Counted from the stretch's first letter, positions 24,744 to 36,601 are shown. The stretch is DNA of 64,000 nucleotides from Allodiplogaster sudhausi (GCA_945643635.1 CALZFC010000248.1:4289501-4353500); one strand, 5' to 3'. The notes: generated by a model not told the origin, from the sequence alone. Translations and numbers: made by a program.

Positions 24744-27364
24744 ATGCCTCCACCGACAGCCAAGCGCGCCCGCACATCCTCAGGTTACTTAATGTTATCC
24801 TACGTTAGATAATTGACGAAGGAATAGGTTTTTTTTTCTCTTGGCATACTTCTGTCGTAGTTTTCTATATTGTTTCCAAGATTTCGCAGGATTTCAAAGC
24901 CCGATCTTCGTTAACGAAAATGAATCCTTGTTGACATTCCTTGGACAGATAGTCATTTCTCAATTTATTTGTGTTCCTTCGAGAATATCTTCACAAAGTT
25001 GCAGAAATAGGTGAAAATCCTATTGCTGTCGGAGAGATTCGCTTGGACGTGCCGAAGCTGGCCGAGCTGGAGACGTGCGCCAAATCGCAAGTCGTCTACA
25101 TCGCCAATCTGCCGTGGTATGAAGAGTTAAATTGCAGAACAGCGATTCCTTAACAGAAAAAAGATATGATAAGAAAACATGGAGAGGATGCAACGAAGTT
25201 TTTTCTTTTTTTTCGTTAGAAAAATACATTTCGTTAGAAAAATATTCTCAAGAATTCTTCATAAATTAAACATTACACGGCCGTGTATGGCCGGGATTTT
25301 AGACGACCTGAAAAAATAGGGTCCACTTGCCTGTCTGAGGGTATGTCGTTCAAATAGTTTACACTTTAAATAACCTTGCAGGACTTTGGCTGTCAAGTCG
25401 CACACGATGTCCACCACGAACATCAAGTATTTTTCCGTCTTCGCCTACTGCAACGAGGCCAACAAGAGTCCGCAGTGGAGCTGCGAAGCTTCTGTAGTCT
25501 TCAATCTTCTGTCGCCGGGGGTCGGCCAGAAGTCGCACAGCCGCAAAACGGTTAGTGTGTCATAGATGTATTCAGATGATTTGATGCGTAAGAATAGGAA
25601 GACTCATGAGATAACATGTTTAATACCAGAAACCAGGCATCAACAATGATGGGAAGAGAAAAGGGGAGACTACCTAGAAATATCAAGCGAGCAAAACAAG
25701 AATTAAAATAAACATGTGTCTATGCTAATGAGGGGACTGAACAAGAATGAAGAATATTTTTACTTTACGATGAATAAATTGCTGCCCTCCGGCTGTAAAT
25801 TGGCAAATCATCAGATGCTTACGGATTAGCGATATCTAGTTGTGCACTTTAGTAATGACTGACTGGTCTCATTTATGTACAATACATGTCTTCAGCTTGT
25901 GCGCACCTTCCTCAGCAAGAAAAACAGCTGGGGATATCCGTCGTTCATGGCGTGGGATGATGTGCTGGAGCCGGAGAATGGCTTCGTTCGCGGACAAGAC
26001 GGCGGCGTCGTGGTCGAGGCTGTGATCACCGTGAAAAAAGTCATCGGCATTCCGTATGTTTTTTGAAAAATTTTTTCTCTTAATAGATTTACGATATTTC
26101 ATTCAGTTCTAAACGAAGTCGGTGCATGTGCGCCGTATTGAACCTCCAACCCCACCCTTCCTATTCAGATTTTTTTTTCCTGAAAAAGGCATTTGCACTT
26201 GACCTTGCTCACCCGCACTGATTTTATTGTATTCTAGTATATCGCTTTTGAAATTTGTTTTATTTTAAATTTTTCTGTCAAAAATACGATTTTTGAGATT
26301 AAACTACCTGAAAAAGTCATTATTTCCTGTATCCATTTTATGTATGATTTTGTTTCTTTTTCAGTGTGTCGACTCTCTGCGACTTCACGGCCCCTCAGCC
26401 GAATCTCACGGACGTCGCTCTCATCGTGGAGGAGAAGCCACTGCATGTCTGCAAGGCAGTATCTGACCTCTTTATTGCTCTCTCATTTTACCATTTACCA
26501 TTCCGATCAATTTTTTCACCCCAAACAATATGCTCAACAGCCCTTACAAAAGCCATCTCTTCCTTTTATTACTACAAGTTATCACTTCATATCGATTATG
26601 GGTTAATAAAAAAAATTGAATTAAGGTCTTTCTTCACTACTCCTCAAAACTATGTATATAAACCAAATGGCCATTATTTCAGTACCTCGCGTACTACTCG
26701 CCATTCTTCAACTCGCTATTCTTCTCGGAATTTGAGGAGAAGGCAAAGAAGGAGATCCCACTCGAGGACGTCGTCTACGACGAGTTCGTCGAACTTCTCC
26801 ATGTCATCTTCCCTTCTCGCAAACCGGTCACAGGTTCATTCTTTTCATCTATTGCTTGATAACAGTAGTAATATGAAAATTTAATGAGTGTTATAGAAAA
26901 AGAAAAAAGGAACATTATTCTGAACCTTCTTAATCTTTTGAATATGATGCTGCATGAACATATAAAAGGAAGATCTTTCAGTCTCCACTGTCGAGTTTCT
27001 TCTGCGCTTGGCCGACCGCTTCAGCATGCAGTTCGTTCTGCATTCGTGCGAAGAGTTCCTGCGCGGGCCGGACAGCGAGGAGATTCCACTGGCGAAGAAG
27101 CTGCTGTGGTCGGACCAGTACAGACTGGCCAGTCTTCTGGTTCGTACTTTATAAGCTTAGTTTTGAAACATGTCACTGGAAACGCTTGAGACCAACGCTG
27201 ATCTACCACATTATATATGATGATTATACTATTTACAGTCCGTTTGTTTGAACGGGCTCAAGTCGGTTGACGAGGTCAAGGCGCTCAAGGCCATGAAGGA
27301 GTACGGCGACTTCACGGACAAGACGAAGGCGGCGTTGGTTGAGAGGGCTCTCAAGCTGTCGTGA
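24744..27364 (+). CDS. MATH-BTB protein MB7 (335 aa), intact, novel first exon
   Basis: Probable CUL3 substrate adaptor. Exons are 24744..24783, 25005..25116, 25382..25550, 25896..26053, 26365..26458, 26683..26833, 26982..27139 and 27239..27364. The total is 1008 nt, open with consistent phases. Unlike its paralogs, exon 1 is 40 nt and encodes a basic leader, MPPPTAKRARTSS, with a small KRAR cluster that could act as a nuclear localisation signal (inference). MATH motifs include NEANKSPQWSCEASV and GQDGGVVVEAVITVKKV. The BTB shows YLAYYSPFFNSLFFSEFEEK. Exon 7 has LLRLADRFSMQFVLHSCEEF. The tail is mosaic: SVCLNGLKSVDEVKAL then FTDKTKAALVERALKLS. The start is supported by phase-1 joining to exon 2. 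Confidence 0.76.
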
Positions 27365-27710
27365 GCTTTGCTTTCCTCCTCCTCGCAAACTCCTTCCCCC
27401 CGCACCACTGCCTTTCCTTTCCCTCTTTTCAACATGTTCTGTCGCTCTTTCACTTTCTCCTTTGGTTAGTTAACCAGATAGCATTACGAGGAGATCCGCA
27501 TCCACGTATTGGTTTAAAGTACAATAAATCGTTTAAGCTTATGCTATGCTCCTTCACATTTTAGCTTTCTTTAAAAGAGATCATTCATAATTCTCTGTTT
27601 TTCGCCTTATTTCTTCGTTAAAGCCCTAAATTGACTAGTTCGAATGAGCAACCTTCAATTCGATAAATTTTCCGCCATATTCCGACGATGTGAAGTAGTG
27701 GGAAAAATTT

Positions 27711-27751
27711 GGTGAATATCTACCGTATGCCAACCTGGGCATTTATTTATC
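27711..27751 (+). promoter_or_regulatory. Conserved upstream element of MB8
   Basis: GGT(8 nt)ACC is followed by TGCCAACCTGGGCA, a changed loop with the stem kept, and TTTATTTATC. It lies 210 nt before the MB8 start codon. Confidence 0.54.
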
Positions 27752-27920
27752 TACTGATCTTCTTCTTCACGAATTGTTTTTTAACATTTGTGCCATAATT
27801 TCATGTTCCAGTAAGCTAATATTTGAAAAATCATTTTGTTTGCTGCTAGCAGTTGCTTCTACTGACTGTTTTGGTTTCGTTCCAGATCGTTCCGACTTAA
27901 CCTTCAGCGTTTGCAGCGAC

Positions 27921-30098
27921 ATGTCAGGTATGCTCATTTTTCTCATTGTTTTTCTCCCTCTTAATTTACAATATTATTTCCAACATTCCACCGCCTTTGA
28001 TATTATTTGTCTTAAATGATTCTTATGTATCATATAGCAATATTGGTATTTCTAAATATATTATTTGTTTCTTCGAACTTATGGTCACAAATTGCAGGAA
28101 AGGCTGACTACCCAATTGCGGTCGGCAAGATTCGCCTGGATGTGCCGAATCTGGCCGAGCTGAAGCCGCGCGGCGTTGAGTCGCAGGTTGTCTCCATCGC
28201 CGACATGACGTGGTGTGTTTGCCTATTTATGTGGCATATAAAGAGTTACTAGAGTAGCGGCGGTGTCCCAATACAAAAAGTTGAAAAAAGTGTTGTGGTA
28301 AAAACAAAATTACGCAAATTTAAAGGGCAACCGAGATTTTCACTCATCCGAAAAAATCGCCCACTGGAGAGTATGGCGTTCAACTAGTGCTACTCATAGA
28401 TTCTTTAAATAATCTTGCAGGAGTTTGGCTGTGAAGCCGCACTCGATGGACCCCGCGAAGTATTTTTCCGCCTTCGTCCGCTGCAAGGAGGCCAACCCCA
28501 GTCCTCACTGGAGCTGCTCATTGAACTTCTGTCGCCGAAGGTCGGCCTGAAGCCGCACAGCCTCACCTCGGTTGGTCTAGTCGTCAACAGACTTTCGAGT
28601 AGTATGTGCTATAGAACTCCATCTCATTTCTGTACAATACATATCTTCAGTTTGTGCACACCTACTGCACCAAGGAAATAAGATACGGATATCCGTCGTT
28701 CATCGCGCAGGACATGGCGCTGGATGATAATGTCTACATCCGCGACGAGGACGGCGGAGTCATCTTCAAGGCGACGATCATTGTTACAAAAGTCGTCGGC
28801 TTGTCGTACGTGATTTTGAAGCTTTTTTTCTTGTTGCGATTTAAGATATTTCGTTTCATTTTCTGTATTGAATAATTATTTTCCTTTTCAGTGAGTCGAC
28901 TCTATTCGACTTCACGGCACCTCAGCCGAATCTCACGGACGTCGCTCTCATCGTGGAGAGGAAGCCACTTCACGTCAGCAAGACGGTATCTTATCTCTTT
29001 ATTGCTATTCAATTTTATCATTGACCATTGAATATTGCTCTAAAAACTTTTCTCGCTAAATTATAAGCTGAATTCCTCACCAAGCCATCTTTTCCTTAAA
29101 TGTGTTCTTAAAAACATTCTTTACAAATCGATATGAAGTGACAACACTTAGAGCAGCCTTTTATTGCTCTAAGTCTTGTCACTTCATATCGATTTGTAAA
29201 TAATTTAATTGAAAAATATTTCTTCAGATCCTTTACTCCTTACAACTATATAGTAATTCGAAATGTTATTTCTTCAGTACCTCGCCTACTACTCGCCGGT
29301 CTTCCACTCGATGTTCTTCTTGAACTTTGTCGAGAAGGAAAAGAAAGAGATTCCACTTGAACACCTCAAGTACGACGAGTTCGTGGAACTTCTTCACGTG
29401 ATCTTCCCTTCTCGCAAACCGGTCACAGGTTCTTCCTTTTCATCTGTTACTCCAGTAATAGGGTGTGACTCAGAAGTTTAGGCAGGATAAAATGTGGAAA
29501 ACGTAAATAAGAGGAGGTAGCTTAAAAAAGGTACTTGAAATTTACATAACAGTTGCTTTATGAGAGATTGCTAAGAGTTTAAAATGATCTTTCGGTCGCC
29601 GCGGTCGAGTTTCTTCTTCGCTTGGCCGACCGCTTCAGCATGCAGGTGGTGCTGAAATCGTGCGAGGAGTTCCTGCGAGGGCCGGACAGCGAGAAGATTC
29701 CAGTGGCGAAGAAGCTGCTCTGGTCTGAGCAGTACAGACTCGCCAGTCTTCTGGTGCAGACATCATTTGATTCATGTCGCTAGAAGCGCTGCCGACCAAT
29801 TTCATTGTCATGTGGGGGAAACAGCATTTGGCTGAATATTATGTTTCCATGTTTTTTTCGAATGATTTAGAGCTTTATTAATCTTCGGGCTTTTTCAATG
29901 TTAGGACTAATATCTTCCATAAGAAAAGCATGTTTAAATACGGTAGACCTGCGTATTTGTCTTCATTTGCAGTCAGTCTGCGTGCAGTCGCTCAAGTCGG
30001 TCCCCGAGGTCAAGGCGCTCACGGCGACCAAGGAGTACGCAGACTTCTCGGGCAAGCTGAAGGAAGAGCTGGCCGAAAGGATTCTCGAGATGAGCTAG
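27921..30098 (+). pseudogene. MATH-BTB pseudogene MB8
   Basis: Exons are 27921..27927, 28098..28212, 28421..28570, 28651..28805, 28892..28985, 29278..29428, 29596..29753 and 29973..30098. Exon 3 has lost part of the WSCEASV region and shifts frame there, so total length is off by one. The acceptor before exon 7 reads TTTCGG instead of TTTCAG. Exon 4 (DEDGGVIFKATIIVTKV), exon 5 (STLFDFTAPQPNL) and exon 6 (YLAYYSPVFHSMFFLNF) remain open. The final exon ends LKEELAERILEMS then TAG. Two independent lesions favour a recent pseudogene. Intron 5 carries a perfect hairpin. Confidence 0.78.
29120..29200. repeat. Perfect inverted repeat (hairpin) in MB8 intron 5
   Basis: The 25-nt arm at 29120..29144 (TTTACAAATCG...) is exactly complementary to 29176..29200. 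Inside it, TTAGAGCA and TGCTCTAA extend the stem, leaving a loop of about 9 nt (GCCTTTTAT). The right arm is ordinary intron-5 sequence also seen in MB2, MB5 and MB7. The left arm is an inverted copy of it found only here. A transcript would fold as a pre-miRNA-sized hairpin. Confidence 0.85.
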
Positions 30099-30311
30099 GA
30101 TGATCGGTTCTTCGACTTCTCTCCCTCTCCCTCTCTATTTTTCTCCCCTCTTTCTCTCTATTCATATTTACCCATTTCTTCAGTCACTCTCGCCCTTCTT
30201 CCCGAAGTTGTTGCGTAATAACCTCATTTTATCGTTGTCCGTTAGAATTAGCAATTTCACATTCGATAAATTTTTCGTTTTATTTCGACGATGTGAATTA
30301 TGGCGTAAATT

Positions 30312-30353
30312 CGGTGAATACATGTCGTGGGCCCTTATTTATCCTACCAGTCC
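30312..30353 (+). promoter_or_regulatory. Shortened upstream element of MB9
   Basis: CGGTGAATA is followed directly by ATGTCGTGGGC and TTATTTATCC. The middle, including ACCG and TGCC, is deleted. It lies 184 nt upstream of the MB9 start codon. Confidence 0.5.
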
Positions 30354-30495
30354 AACTTTAAATATTTTCCAAAAAGGTCATTTTCTAATACGTGAGGTGA
30401 TGTGTAAGAAATCGTAGTCCTATGTAGTTGCTCTCCTGGCTCCTTTTTGTTTCGTTCCAGATCGTTCCGAATTAACCTCCAGCGTCTGCAACGAC

Positions 30496-33400
30496 ATGGC
30501 AGGTGTAGCGATTTTTCCTTTTTTTTCTCTCAGAATTTTCTTCATTGTTTACAAGGCCTGATACACTCTGTCTTAAGTGGTCCCTTGGCTTTTCTCAAAA
30601 GTTTGGCATATGTAAATATATTAGTGTTATACATTTCGTCGCGAAATTGCAGGAAAAGCTGCTAATCCGATTGCGGTCGGCAAGATTCGCCTGGACGTGC
30701 CGAAGCTGGCCGAGCTGAAGACGTTCGTCAAGTCGCCAGTCGTCTACATTGCCAACATGCCGTGGTAAGTTTACTTCTTTTAAATGTCACTTCACAACAG
30801 TAACGCAGAAGCGATTTTCCAACGCGCAAAATTTGAGAAAACGTGTTGAGGAAGCAACTAAATTATGGAATTATATTTTTTTTAAATTAAGAACTCGAAC
30901 CCATAAAGGGCTGCGCCGAGATTTGGCCTGCCCGAAAAAAATGGGCCAGCTTACTGAGGATGAGTCACTTACATTGTGGTCCCTTGAGAATCTTTAAATA
31001 ATCTGCAGGTATGTTTATATGCGGCCTGAATGCTCGAAGGACACCTCGAACATCACTCATGTTGCCATCTTCGTCAACTGCAACGAGGCCGACCAGAGTC
31101 CGCACTGGAGTTGCGAAGCCTCCATGATCTTCTTGCTGCTGTCGCCGAAGGTCGGCCAGAACTCGCACAGCCACGGACCGGTCAGTGTAGTCCTGAGCAG
31201 AGTTTTTCAGACCTTTGACTAACCATCAGAAGATTCTCATGGACTAACCATAAGCGGTTGTGCATTTCTCTTAGGAGTGCTTCTGGATAAGAAATGAGCT
31301 CATAGTTTCGATTAGAATGAAGATGAGAGTCAGTGTGTGCTTTTGAACTACATCTAATTTATATGCGTACACTACATTTCTTCAGCTTGCGGGCTCCTTC
31401 AGCGCCAAGAACAATGGCTTGGGATGGCCTGCGTTCATCGCGTGGGACAAGGTGCTGGACCCCGAATGGCTTCATCCTCGAAGAGGACGGCGGCGTCGTG
31501 GTCGAGGCTACGGTCACCGTCACCAAAGTCATCGGCTTGAAGCAAGTTAATATAAAGTATCATTTTCAATTTATGATAGATTTTATTGCTATTAGTGCTA
31601 ATTTAAATTTTTTATCTCAGAAAACAGGAAATAAATGGCGCTGACGACTTCATGAAAAATAGGGTGGAGTAGGGGTGGGAAGGTCTTAAAACAGGGTGAG
31701 TATTTAAAATATCTTTTTAACCCTGCACAAAAAGTTTTCGAGTTACTTAAAAAGGTCGCAATTTGCTTTCTCTTTTCTAGCATGATTTTCTTTTTCAGGG
31801 AGTCGACTCTTTGTGACTTTGCGGCCCCTCAGCCGAATCTTTCTGATGTCGTTCTCATCGTGGAGGAGAAGCCACTTCATGTCTGCAAGGCGGTATATTT
31901 CCTCTTTTTTGCAATCTTCTCTCTCTTTTGTTTTCTAATTTTACCATGTACCATTGAATTTTTTTTATATATTGTCTCGCTGAAGTATGTGCTGAAGCCC
32001 TCAAAAAAGCCATCTCTTACTTAAACATTTCATCCTTTTATTTCTGCAACTAGTGAAAATTTATGATATACATTTGAATTAAAACTGCTTCTTTTCACAT
32101 CCTCTACTCCTCAAAACTTTATAAACCAAATTACCATTATTTCAGTACCTCGCCTACTACTCGCCGGTCTTCCACTCGATGTTCTTCTTGGAGTTGGCCG
32201 AGAAAGAGAAGAAGGAGATTCCACTTGAAGACGTCAAGTACGACGAGTTCGTGGAACTTCTTCACGTCATCTTCCCTTCTCGTAAACCGGTCGCAGGTTC
32301 TTTCTTTTCATCTGTTACTCGAGTAATAGGGTGCGACTCATGTCAGATATTTTGATAACAGGAATAGGATGTGAGTAAGAAACTAATACAAAACAAGATT
32401 TGTTTGACCAAGAATGTGGATAATAGAAAGAGAAAGCGAATACTTATTCTGGCCCTTCTTCTTCATTTGAATGTGTTGCGGCATAAATATGAATACGTAT
32501 TTAAAATGAGAGATAGACAAGAGTTAAAAAAAATGATCTCTCAGTCGCCACGGTCGAGGGTCTTCTTCGCTTGGCCGACCGCTTCTGCATGCAAATGGTA
32601 CTCGATTCCTGCGAGGTCCGGACAGTGAGGAGATTCCGATCGTGAAGAAGCTGCTCTGGTCTGCAGATCGATTTGAAACGAAACAAATATTGTTTTGAAA
32701 CAAGCCCGTCACAGGTTCTTTTTTTCATCCGTAGCTCGATAGTCGGATGTCAATATGAAGGTTATACACGAAAATTTAAAAGTTCAAAAGAACGAAGCAT
32801 ATAAAAAAGAACGTCATTCTGACCCTTCTTCATAATTTACATGTGATACAGCATTAACATAAAACAGTATTCAAAATTTCCACAGACGACTGGGGAAACA
32901 TGTTGGGTAGTACTTTTGGAGCGCGCAAAGCAAGTTGAGATGGCTCCGGGTAGGCCCAAAATTAGGATGTGTATGTAAATTAGATTGTAACCTTTTAACG
33001 TTAAATGTCCAAAGAGTTGTTTTATGAGAGATTGGTAATAGTTAAAAATGATCTTTCAGCCGCCACGGTTGAGCCTCTTCTTCGCTTGGCCGACCGCTTC
33101 AACATGCAATTCGTGCTGAATTCTTGTGAGGAGTTCCTGCGAGGCCCGGACAGCGAGGAAATTCCGCTCGCGAAGAAGATGCTCTGGTCTGGGCAATACA
33201 GACTGGCCAATCTTCAGGTACATACTTCTCTTGATAGATGTCACTTTAAACCCAGCAAATCAAAAAAGAATTCGAAGAAGATGCGAATTAAAGAGTGAGT
33301 TTTGTTCACCGCTTGGACCACCTTAACTTCTATTGGACGGCCTGGCCTTTTGGACCCAGAATCTCGGCCCTGCCCACTGTTTTCAGGCCCTTGTGCTCGA

Positions 33401-33613
33401 TTTTTTTTTGCAAAACTTTTTTCTTTTAATTTCTCATTAATTTCATTCCGAAGCGTAATACGACTCCTGATTATGCGTAATTTCCAGTCCGTCTGTCTCA
33501 ACGCGCTCAAGTCGATCGACGACGTCAAGCTGCTCAAGGCCAAGAAGGAGTACGACGAATTCTCTGACAAGACGAAGGCGGCGCTCCTCGAAAGGATCCT
33601 CGAGCTGTGCTGA
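30496..33613 (+). pseudogene. MATH-BTB pseudogene MB9
   Basis: Exons are 30496..30502, 30653..30764, 31009..31180, 31386..31545, 31799..31892, 32146..32296, 33060..33217 and 33488..33613. Exon 4 lacks 2 nt where paralogs read DPENGF (near 31460), throwing the EEDGGVVVEATVTVTKV part out of frame. The exon 4 donor is also altered (GGCTTGAAGCAA), so phases into exon 5 fail. MATH exon 3 (NEADQSPHWSCEASM), BTB exon 6 (YLAYYSPVFHSMFFLELAEK) and exons 7-8 are open. A duplicated, damaged exon 7 (32545..about 32670) and an exon 6 tail fragment (about 32702..32714) lie in intron 6. If the 2-nt gap were an assembly error, most of the protein would be restored, so the pseudogene call is less firm than for MB2 and MB6. 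Confidence 0.7.
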
Positions 33614-34464
33614 GATTGCACTCTCTGTTTCTTCCTTCTCTCTCGCCCTCTCTCTCTCTCTCTGCATCCTTCGATATTCCCATTTACCCCTTCCTCTCTC
33701 CTTCTCTCACACCACTGTGACTTTTTATTTGTCGACAATTGAATAGGCAGAAGCCAATAAAATTATTTTGAACTTCTTGAGATAAGTAAAGTAGTAACAG
33801 AAATCAAGAAGAACCTGTAAAAAGTTGATATATCATCGAGAAAATATGGCAAGGAGTTAGGAAGGAACTGTGCATATGTATGAGAGGGAAGAGTAACTAC
33901 TGTACCCATCCTTTACAAGGGGGAGCCTTTATTCAGAAGTCGAACTTGGTAACGTATTTATTTATTGGTCAGTTGGTATTCATCTTCATCAGAAGTTTAT
34001 ATACACGATATTACATGTAACAGTATAGCTTTCGATTCTTCACTTGGGCAATTGTTTGTGATTTCTTGCGGTCAGAGTTGACAATTCTCTGACACTTCAG
34101 CTTTCGCCCAGAATTCTATTCTCTCGCTTCATCTCACGTTTCAAGAGATTCTCACCAAGCGTGAGGTTCTGACAAAAAAAGATTTGCCGATAGTACTTGC
34201 TTCAATAGATCTGCTGAAATTTTTTTGCTTCAACATATTCTTATAGTAATAACATTGTTGTCAGTTCGATTACAGCTAACACTAAATTTATTGCTGGGTG
34301 AAGAGAATGCAAAATTGTCAAAATCAGTAAAAAAAATAACAAGGGCAAAAAATAACACATTGAAGAAGGAAATGAAATTTACATAACGATTTCGTGGCTT
34401 ATATGAATACATACATGTAGTCTACAGTGATCGATAAGCATGGTTGGAGTGATGAAATGGTTCG
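33614..34464. other. Intergenic spacer between MB9 and the ShKT gene
   Basis: No gene is seen. It opens with a CT-rich tract downstream of the MB9 stop and then becomes AT-rich unique sequence. A short stretch at about 34010-34030 (CGATATTACATGTAACAGT) also occurs after MB11 near 57290, consistent with shared 3' flanks. Confidence 0.5.
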
Positions 34465-35550
34465 TTATCTGCCGGGTCCTGGTTGAATGGTGGTCGCGGT
34501 GCTCGAGGTGCACAGATTGCACGTCGTGCCGCAGAACTGCATCTTCTGCTGCAGCGTGTAGAAGGCCGACGTGCAGAAGCCGTTCGCCACATACACCGAG
34601 CAGCTGAACGAGAGCGAGATTCCGTAGACATCAGCAAAGAATACCATCTTGGCCATAAATCCATCCCCCCTCCCTGCCACTTTCATCATGCATCTGATGA
34701 AATTGAAAAGGAAGGAATTTTAGCACGTGTAATAATGCCTAAAAGTCTCCAGGCCTGACCTTATTTTAGGGGCTTATTGTTAGCAGATGTAATATAACGC
34801 AAAATGTTGAAATACTATCAATTAATTGATAGGCCGAACAAGATATATGTAAAAGAAGAGAAAATAGAAGGCTGATGATGAAATTGAAATCATTTATCGC
34901 GTGCCGCGTGGTGGTGTCGACGCACGTGCCGGGCGCAACGGTGGCCGGCGAAGTGACGGCAGCGCAGCTGGCGCAGCAGAATTGCGTCTGAAAAAAATTG
35001 GATATTTTAAGGTGTCTTTATCCGCTTGGTTCAGTGCATTAATGCATGGTCCAAGATGCGAGAGATTTCGACGATTCCTTGCCTGACAAGTGGCTAATAG
35101 GAAATCGATAAATTTTTGAAATCCATACTAATACTCTCAATTTTTTTATTTTCAATCTAGAATAAAAAGAGAAGGAAATAAATTATAGCAATATGAATTG
35201 TGGTAGTCTAACCCTCTGCGCTTGAGTGTATGCCGGATTCGTGCAGAAACCGTTTCGCACCCACGATGCGCAGCTTAATTATAGATAACAAAAGTTCAAC
35301 ATGATGTTTTATGCTAAGAAAACATCAAACTTTTTCTGCACGTCTTATTATTATGCTTAATAACATTCGACACTAGAACTTGATGAATCTACATTATTTT
35401 ATATATACTATGTACCTCTCCGTGCTTTATTCTTTGTAAAAATGATATATCATCTTACTTGGGGTTGGTGTTGACGCACTGCGCATCTGTTAGCGAGGCG
35501 GAGAGGGCGGCTCCGAGGCAGGCAAAGAGGACACCGCGAGACATTTGCAT
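34465..35550 (-). CDS. Small secreted protein with ShKT-type domains
   Basis: Exons on the minus strand are 35550..35459, 35273..35213, 34987..34926 and 34603..34465, total 354 nt (117 aa), with consistent phases. The N-terminus is a signal peptide (basic MSRGV, then an Ala/Leu-rich core ending near DAQ). Next comes an ShKT-type cysteine pattern: QC, NC, ASWVRNGFC, YTQAQ, FCCASC. After an Ala/Thr/Pro linker there is a second half-domain: YVANGFCTSAFYTLQQKM, FCGTTCNLC. It ends with a Thr-rich tail. ShKT domains are common in nematode secreted and cuticle-associated proteins; the actual role is unknown. The exon 3 donor is uncertain: the chosen GTGCGT donor removes a CVDTTT stretch that would be the natural first cysteine of domain two. 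Confidence 0.66.
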
Positions 35551-36601
35551 CGACGACGACCGAGGATAAGCGGGCTCAAGTGGAAAGTATTTACTACGCA
35601 ATCAACTATGTAGTCGACTAAATTACGCTACTTACGGCAGTACCGCTACTTTAGGGACTTTTAGAGCTTCAAAGAGCCAAAGAAGAGATTGCGAATTTTT
35701 ATAGAGTATCAGGTCCTGACCTCTTATATTGGTTTTCTTTTTTTTCAATTTGGGAAACATGGCTGTAATTAGTAGGCGAATGACGAGGCCAACAAAAAAG
35801 GGAAAATGACGAGATCTCGTATGGGCCGAATTATTGTCTCGGGAGACGCTTCACTGAGACATTCATCCTTGTGTCTCCCCCCTTTGCTCGCACTCCTTTA
35901 TAGTCTGGTTTTCCTTTTTGCCTTATGAGCTCAGCTGGCCTACCATATATCCAGATATATCCACTCATATTATGACGCCAGTTTGAAATATCCACTCATA
36001 TTATGACGCCAGTTTGAAAAATGTGGGCAATCGAGAGTTTAGAGATCATGAAAACTGGCTGAAGAGGCGAATGAGAAAGCAATGTGTAAGCAGTTGGGGC
36101 ACGCTTTGCATCCAAAGTAGTATCGTGGGCGATGAGCTAGATGATGACAGATTTCTCCACGTGTCTCCTTTCTTTGTCCCTCTCTTGGTATACCGTATGA
36201 ATGGATCAGCATGAATTTGCCAGAAAGCTTTGTTCGCGATGACCTCATTTTATTCGGGATCGTCATTTATTTGATTCTATTCAATGTAAGTTGTGCATAA
36301 TCTTCCCCACTATGCGATTTTCCCGCTTTATAACGATGCATAACGAATAGTAATTACTTACTGTGAACAATGACTTATTGTGAACATTGGTTTTCAACAT
36401 GTTCTAATTCTTTGTTAGGCAATTTTTTAATTTTCTTTTTTCTTAAGTTTTTCATATTGCTCAAAACTTCCATGCGGCGTTTTACACAAGGTGACGAAAA
36501 GAGCAGGGGCAGCAAGGAGAAGAGAGTGGGGAAGAGCGAGAGGGAGCAGAGTGAGGGTGAGGAGAGGAAGATGGGGAGGAGCGTATGAGGGGGCCATCGT
36601 C
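35551..36601. other. Intergenic; left start of segmental duplication
   Basis: No gene is seen. From about 35895 the sequence matches 41605 onward (for example CATATATCCAGATATA, then GAGTTTAGAGATC). This marks the left edge of copy A of a tandem duplication of roughly 6 kb. Confidence 0.6.

Noticed and set aside
1..33613. Regularly spaced repeated blocks, considered as a CRISPR-like or satellite array
   Set aside because: The repeats are the exons and upstream elements of tandem MATH-BTB genes, with spacing of 2-5 kb and clear splice phases.
33241..33738. 165-codon minus-strand open frame
   Set aside because: Covers the complement of MB9 exon 8 and the CT-rich 3' tract; low-complexity and with no support.
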